Assembly: GCA_021323935.1 (NCBI GenBank)
Contig: JAJPJZ010000176.1
Location: 1 to 32,830, forward strand
DNA from: Terriglobia bacterium
Lineage (GTDB): Bacteria > Acidobacteriota > Terriglobia > Terriglobales > Acidobacteriaceae
Direction of reading: 5' to 3'
Length of the DNA: 32,830 bases
Made by a program: the position numbers and the translations under genes. This document shows, in pieces, positions 28,846 to 32,830 of the stretch. The notes beneath the pieces were generated by a model. The model was not told the DNA's origin and ran no database searches. It saw only the letters and a list, made by a program, of their open reading frames with translations. Every line of letters starts with the position of its first letter. The stretch's first letter is position 1.

Positions 28846-30030
28846 ATGAAGTCGCGCGCGATTGCTCTGTTGGCATTCGCTTTGCTGCTGGTCTCGAGCG
28901 TTGCAGCCCAGGACACGACGGGCGCCACCAACACCAACAAAGACAGCAACACCAAGAAAACTGACACGCAGGCCGCTACTACGCCCGCCCAGAGCCCGGC
29001 CTCAACCACGGCAGACCCGGCGAAACCGGGTGACTCAAAATTGCAGGCGTCGAACGCCGCGGCCAAGCCCGCTGAGAGCGAAACCATGGGCGCGGACCCG
29101 TCGAAGGTGAAGCACGATGGCTCGCTTGACGACGTTGACGCCATCGGCAATCGCAAAATCGGCGAGAAGGGCCTGGGCGACTGGTACGGCATTGAGTCGG
29201 AAATCAAGATGGGCAAGCAGTTTGCCCAGCAGATTGAAGCCTCGGTCAAGCTGGTCAACGACCCGGTGATCTCGGAATACGTGAACCGCCTCGGCCAGAA
29301 CCTGGTGCGCAACTCTGACGCCAAGATGCCGGTCACGTTCAAGGTGATCGATGACGACAGCATCAACGCCATCACGCTGCCTGGCGGCTTTATTTATGTG
29401 AACTCCGGCACCATCCTGGCGGCTGACAATGAAGCTGAACTTGCCGGCGTTATGGCGCATGAGCTCGGTCATAGCTGCGCCCGCCACACCACCCACCAGA
29501 TGACGAAGATGAACTGGGCGAACATTGCCAGCATCCCGCTGATCTTCGTGGGCGGCGGTATTGGCCTGGCAGCGCGCGAAGCTGCCGGCATCGGATTGCC
29601 CGTGACGTTCATGAAGTTCTCGCGCGCCGATGAAGCCCAGGCGGATTATCTGGGCGCCCAGTACGCCTGGAAGTCAGGCTACGATCCTGAAGCGCTGGTC
29701 ACGTTCTTCGAAAAGGTCGAGGCTCAGGAGAAGAAGAAACCCGGCACAATTTCCAAGGCATTTGCTTCGCATCCGCAGACGCCTGACCGCGTTGAAGCCA
29801 CGCAGAAGGAAATTGCCACGATCATCCCGGCCAAAGACCAGTACATCGAATCGACCAGCGAGTTCGATGATGTGAAGGCGCGCCTGGCGGCAATCGAAAA
29901 CAAGCGCAAGATCAACGACGATAAAGACGGCAACAAGCCGACGCTGCGCCGCGCGCAAAACGATAAGAAGGGCGACGGCACCAGCAAGAGCGACGACGAT
30001 CGGCCAACGCTGCATCGCCGCGATCAGTAA
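28846..30030 (+). CDS. Secreted M48-family zinc metalloprotease
   Basis: This is a 394-residue BepA/LoiP-type peptidase. The signal peptide MKSRAIALLAFALLLVSSVAAQ is followed by a Thr/Asn/Lys/Ala-rich linker to about residue 95. The catalytic domain has HELGH (H205, E206, H209) and the downstream zinc ligand E263 in SRADEAQADYLG. The C-terminal tail (about 340-394) is highly charged and repetitive (KINDDKDGNKPTLRRAQ, DDRPTLHRR) and looks disordered. The start at 28846 has ACAGGAG upstream and yields the signal peptide, unlike the track start at 28798. Such proteases act on outer-membrane proteins in the periplasm. A strong terminator follows, so it is a single-gene unit. Confidence 0.9.
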   Translation: MKSRAIALLAFALLLVSSVAAQDTTGATNTNKDSNTKKTDTQAATTPAQSPASTTADPAKPGDSKLQASNAAAKPAESETMGADPSKVKHDGSLDDVDAIGNRKIGEKGLGDWYGIESEIKMGKQFAQQIEASVKLVNDPVISEYVNRLGQNLVRNSDAKMPVTFKVIDDDSINAITLPGGFIYVNSGTILAADNEAELAGVMAHELGHSCARHTTHQMTKMNWANIASIPLIFVGGGIGLAAREAAGIGLPVTFMKFSRADEAQADYLGAQYAWKSGYDPEALVTFFEKVEAQEKKKPGTISKAFASHPQTPDRVEATQKEIATIIPAKDQYIESTSEFDDVKARLAAIENKRKINDDKDGNKPTLRRAQNDKKGDGTSKSDDDRPTLHRRDQ

Positions 30031-30048
30031 CTGTTCTGAGCAGAAATC

Positions 30049-30076
30049 AGGCCGCAGCACTCGCTGCGGCCTTTTT
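30049..30076 (+). terminator. Rho-independent terminator of the M48 peptidase gene
   Basis: AGGCCGCAGC-actc-GCTGCGGCCT is a perfect 10-bp GC-rich stem with a 4-base loop, followed directly by a T-run. It starts 18 bases after the TAA. It is the clearest intrinsic terminator in the window. Confidence 0.9.
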
Positions 30077-30166
30077 ATTGCCGTGGAAACACTACCGGCG
30101 ACTTCCCCTGGAAGCTCTTCGCGTGCCGGTCAGCGAATATTGTTTACTTGATCGTGAGATGAAGCG

Positions 30167-30262
30167 GGCTGGCTGCCTGCGGTGCCATCTCGTCCCGCAT
30201 CGGCGGGATTAGGAAGATGTACGCCCCACCAGCCCCAGCAGGGTTCTTCCCGCAGGCCAGCC
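30167..30262. other. Strongly self-complementary element upstream of nuoB
   Basis: An outer long-range stem pairs GGCTGG-[CTG]-CCTGCGG (30167-30182) with CCGCAGGCCAGCC (30250-30262), 13 bp with a 3-base bulge. Inside are a perfect hairpin TCCCGC-atcg-GCGGGA (30193-30208) and a second helix GGAAGA/TCTTCC (30212-30217 with 30245-30250, sharing its last base with the outer stem). This gives a three-way-junction-like fold. It may be a structured RNA (either strand), a nuoB leader or a repeated palindromic element. The ORFs across it do not look coding. Confidence 0.4.
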
Positions 30263-30356
30263 TTGCTGATTTCGATGTTCCTGACCTGCCGGAAGGGTGC
30301 CTTTGCTCGCCGGAGTCGCTCGCTGCCTTCGGCTCATCCAATACAATAGGAATGCG

Positions 30357-30968
30357 ATGAAGGACGAACGCGACACACCGTCAGTTCCGGCCGCCGAGAC
30401 GCACCTTTCAGGCAAGCAGCGCTTTGAAGACCTGGTGGGCAGCGAGCACGATCGCCGCCAGACTGCCTACGCCACCTATGGCGGCGGCGGCCAGCCCGAA
30501 GGCATCGTTTTCACCACGCTCGATAAGGCCGTGAACTGGGTGCGCAAGAACTCGCTGTGGCCCATGACCTTTGGCCTGGCTTGCTGCGCCATCGAGATGA
30601 TGGCGATGGGGGCGTCACGTTTTGATATTGCCCGCTTCGGCGCCGAAGTTTTTCGGCCTTCGCCGCGGCAGTCGGACCTGATGATCATTGCCGGCCGCGT
30701 GTCGCAGAAGATGGCGCCGGTCATCCGCCAGCTCTGGGAGCAGATGCCGGAACCGAAGTGGGTGATCTCGATGGGCGCCTGCGCAACTTCAGGCGGCGTG
30801 TTCAACAACTACGCGCTGGTCCAAGGTGTGAACCAGGTGGTGCCGGTTGATGTCTATGTGCCGGGCTGCCCGCCACGCCCTGAAATGCTCATCTACGCCA
30901 TCACGCTGCTGCAGGAAAAGATTGGCAACGAACGCGGCAGCTTTAAGCGCGCGCTGAACCTGGCGTAA
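30357..30968 (+). CDS. nuoB: NADH-quinone oxidoreductase subunit B
   Basis: NuoB is the peripheral-arm subunit of respiratory complex I that carries cluster N2, the last iron-sulfur centre before quinone. The four ligands are visible: C76 and C77 ([10 protein letters not shown]), C142 ([10 protein letters not shown]) and C171 (VPGCPPRPE). The family core ends with [12 protein letters not shown]. At 203 residues it is slightly longer than usual because of a charged N-terminal extension of about 50 residues ([16 protein letters not shown]). ATG 30357 has AGGA five bases upstream; the track start 30297 lacks one. No other nuo gene is next to it, since aspA follows on the opposite strand. The usual nuoABC order is therefore broken here. 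Confidence 0.95.
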   Translation: MKDERDTPSVPAAETHLSGKQRFEDLVGSEHDRRQTAYATYGGGGQPEGIVFTTLDKAVNWVRKNSLWPMTFGLACCAIEMMAMGASRFDIARFGAEVFRPSPRQSDLMIIAGRVSQKMAPVIRQLWEQMPEPKWVISMGACATSGGVFNNYALVQGVNQVVPVDVYVPGCPPRPEMLIYAITLLQEKIGNERGSFKRALNLA

Positions 30969-31059
30969 GGATCGCGGGCTTATTTGCCGCAGTGCTCTCC
31001 ATCGGCAGTCGCCGCAGCAGCGCAAACAGCAGCGGCAGACGTCAAACATCCTCTGCAAT

Positions 31060-32514
31060 TCATTTGCTCACCTTTTCGTCGCGCTTGGCTGCGGCTTCAA
31101 GCGGCCGCTGTGGCTCGGTCATGCGCACCGGATCAAGAATTTCGTTAATCTCTTCTTCCTTCAGCAATCCCTTGGAGCGTGCAATTTCGATAATCGATTT
31201 ACCGGTGGCGACCGATTCCTTGGCAATCTCCGCCGCCTTGGCATAACCGATGTAAGGATTCAGCGCGGTGGCGAGCGACACCGTGCTCTGCGCGTAGAAC
31301 TCAGCGCGCTTCGGATTCGCGGTGATGCCGGCCACGCACTTTTCCGTGAACTGGCGCAGCATGTTGGTCAGGATCGTGATGCTCTGCATCACGCTGTAAG
31401 CCATCGTCGGCATCATGACGTTGAGTTCGAGCTGGCCCGCCTGCACCGCCAGCGCCACTGCCGCGTCATTGCCGACTACCTGGAACGAAACCATGGCGGC
31501 CAGCTCAGGCATTACCGGATTAATCTTGCCCGGCATGATGCTTGAGCCCGGCTGCAGCGCCGGCAGGTTGATTTCGCCAAAGCCGGTGTTCGGGCCCGAG
31601 GAAAGCAGCCGCAGGTCGTTGGAGATGCGAATCACTTCGAGCGCCAGGTTGCGCAGCGCCGCCGAAACCGTGGCCATCGCCAGGTTCGACTGCATGGCGT
31701 ATCGCATATCGTCAACCGCGACCAGCTTCTGGCCTGAAATGCGTGCCAGGTTGGCCACGGCTTTTTCGCGGTAATCAGGATGAGTGTTGATGCCGGTTCC
31801 CACCGCCGAACCGCCCAGGCCCAACTCGCGCAGCAGCTCTGAATTTTGCCGAAGCAGCGTCGTTGAGCGGCGAATGGCGCCGGCGTAGGCGGCGAACTCC
31901 TGCCCCAGCCGCATCGGCACTGCATCCTGCATGTGCGTGCGGCCCGACTTCATGATGCCCCAGAACTCCTTGCCCTTAGCTTCGAACGCGGCCGCCAGCC
32001 GCTCCAGCACCGGATACAGCTCTTCGAGCGCCAGCAAACTCGCCAGCCGCATGCCGGTAGGGAAGACGTCGTTGGTGCTCTGGCCGTAGTTCACGTGGTC
32101 GTTAGGGTGGACGTTCTGGTATCCGCCGAGCGTTCCGCCCATGATTTCGTTGGCGCGGTTGGCGATGACTTCGTTGGTGTTCATGTGGAAGCTGACGCCG
32201 GCGCCGGCCTGGAACACGTCAACCACGAAAGCGTCGTTCCACTTTCCCTGCTGCACCTCGCGCGAGGCCTGGATGATTGCGTCCGCGCGCTTCGAATCAA
32301 CCAGGCCGAGGGTTTTGTTGGCTTCGGCGGCGGCTTCCTTGATCATTCCGAACGCGCGAATCAGCGTGGGATGGGCGCGCATGCCGCTGATGGGGTAATT
32401 TTCCACGGCGCGAGCAGTTTGAATTCCGTAGTAAACGCCGGCGGGAATTTCCTTGGTTCCGATGGAATCTTTTTCGGTGCGGGTGGCGCCTTTCGCCGAG
32501 CTGTTCCCAGACAT
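31060..32514 (-). CDS. aspA: Aspartate ammonia-lyase
   Basis: This 484-residue member of the fumarase/aspartase superfamily most likely converts aspartate to fumarate and ammonia. The sequence follows aspartase rather than class II fumarase: KDSIGTKEIPAGVYYGIQT at the start, NMNTNEVIANRANEIMG-type region, GRTHMQDAVPMRLGQEF, ISNDLRLLSSGPNTGFGEINLP (as a region), then GSSIMPGKINPVMPE (from G323), where fumarases read NPTQCE. The catalytic serine lies in that GSS loop. The C-terminal 15 residues are charged and dispensable-looking. AGGAG lies five bases before the ATG. It is divergent from the YpdA-like gene and convergent with nuoB. Fumarase activity cannot be excluded without assay. Confidence 0.88.
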   Translation of the reverse strand: MSGNSSAKGATRTEKDSIGTKEIPAGVYYGIQTARAVENYPISGMRAHPTLIRAFGMIKEAAAEANKTLGLVDSKRADAIIQASREVQQGKWNDAFVVDVFQAGAGVSFHMNTNEVIANRANEIMGGTLGGYQNVHPNDHVNYGQSTNDVFPTGMRLASLLALEELYPVLERLAAAFEAKGKEFWGIMKSGRTHMQDAVPMRLGQEFAAYAGAIRRSTTLLRQNSELLRELGLGGSAVGTGINTHPDYREKAVANLARISGQKLVAVDDMRYAMQSNLAMATVSAALRNLALEVIRISNDLRLLSSGPNTGFGEINLPALQPGSSIMPGKINPVMPELAAMVSFQVVGNDAAVALAVQAGQLELNVMMPTMAYSVMQSITILTNMLRQFTEKCVAGITANPKRAEFYAQSTVSLATALNPYIGYAKAAEIAKESVATGKSIIEIARSKGLLKEEEINEILDPVRMTEPQRPLEAAAKRDEKVSK

Positions 32515-32555
32515 GATCGCTCCTGCTGAGTGCGAATAGAAATGAAGGACTCTAG

Positions 32556-32561
32556 ATTATA
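32556..32561 (-). promoter_or_regulatory. -10 box (TATAAT) of aspA
   Basis: On the minus strand a perfect TATAAT lies 41 bases before the aspA ATG. The matching -35 region is poor. The 98-base gap also has to carry the promoter of the divergent YpdA-like gene. Confidence 0.4.
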
Positions 32562-32612
32562 TTGATAGCAAGTTTCGCAGCGCAGGCTGACGCAAGAATC
32601 TGACCCAGGCTG

Positions 32613-32830
32613 ATGCCGGAGAATGACATCTTCGACGTTGTAATCATCGGCGCCGGCCCGACCGGCCTGGCCTGCGCCATTGAGGCTCGCCGCGCCGGCT
32701 TCACCGCCCTGAACATCGACAAAGGGTGCTTGGTCAACTCGCTCTATAACTACCCCACCAACATGGTATTTTTCACCACGCCTGAGCTGCTTGAAATCGG
32801 CGATCTGCCTTTCACCACTTCCAATCAAAA
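32613..32830 (+). CDS. YpdA-like FAD/NAD(P)-dependent oxidoreductase, 5' part
   Basis: The gene runs off the window end and is missing from the ORF track. Translation from ATG 32613 gives MPENDIFDVVIIGAGPTGLA, a classic Rossmann FAD-binding start, followed by KGCLVNSLYNYPTNMVFF and TTPELLEIGDLPF. The segment VNSLYNYPTxxxFF-x-LEIGD is distinctive of YpdA, the NADPH-dependent bacillithiol disulfide reductase, and separates it from ordinary thioredoxin reductases. Acidobacteriota are among the groups in which bacillithiol-type proteins occur. Seventy-two residues are visible, of about 320-330 expected. It is divergent from aspA. Confidence 0.85.
   Translation, partial: MPENDIFDVVIIGAGPTGLACAIEARRAGFTALNIDKGCLVNSLYNYPTNMVFFTTPELLEIGDLPFTTSNQ

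Noticed and set aside
30144-30341. Minus-strand 65-aa ORF over the structured element
   Set aside because: No ribosome binding site or recognisable domain; the sequence is better explained by its self-complementarity.

Overview
The window is GC-rich, densely coding DNA and reads as a stretch of bacterial chromosome. It contains no phage, plasmid or IS modules. The gene content points to an Acidobacteriota member, probably of the Terriglobia/Koribacter type. The clues are a large orphan MacB/FtsX-type permease of the ADOP kind, a 1047-residue sortilin/VPS10-like Asp-box protein, a Tat-signal class V aminotransferase, an OprB-like porin, a YpdA-type flavoprotein and several lineage-type secreted proteins. 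This assignment is an inference from gene families; no 16S gene is present.

Layout. 1-522: 3' part of a DUF72 gene. 603-2500: two tyrosine recombinases (XerD-like, then XerC-like) whose reading frames overlap by 4 bases, followed by a tRNA-Gln(CUG) with a good promoter. 2689-3169: a gap holding the decayed C-terminus of a GNAT acetyltransferase on the minus strand. 3170-5455: an APC permease with a large cytosolic C-terminal domain. 5468-13939, minus strand: a compact run, in transcription order sodium:solute symporter, secreted M1 aminopeptidase, OprB-like porin and ADOP permease. The ADOP gene carries an apparent one-base frameshift at its 3' end. 14060-16261, minus: a secreted protein of unknown function and a second APC permease. 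16334-17020, plus: a DUF2306 membrane protein, convergent with the VPS10-like gene (16989-20132, minus). 20251-21705, minus: endonuclease III and a chlorite-dismutase/HemQ-family protein that lacks the usual heme-ligating histidine.

21916-24915, plus: a small conserved-looking protein, a DedA membrane protein, inositol-3-phosphate synthase and a small secreted protein. 25117-27199, plus: a tight three-gene unit of two cytosolic trypsin-like proteases (one with PDZ) and a LuxR-type regulator whose receiver-like domain has lost the phosphorylation residues. This is the best candidate in the window for an undescribed system. 27226-28542, minus: Tat-signal class V aminotransferase. 28846-30030, plus: secreted M48 metalloprotease with a clear rho-independent terminator. 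30357-30968, plus: a solitary nuoB, preceded by a strongly self-complementary ~100-base element that may be a structured RNA or a repeat. 31060-32514, minus: aspartate ammonia-lyase. 32613-32830, plus: 5' end of a YpdA-like gene, divergent from aspA.

Most genes look like housekeeping or scavenging functions: peptide and solute import, proteolysis, DNA repair, chromosome dimer resolution and central metabolism. Gene families were recognised by eye from motifs; no database search was run.
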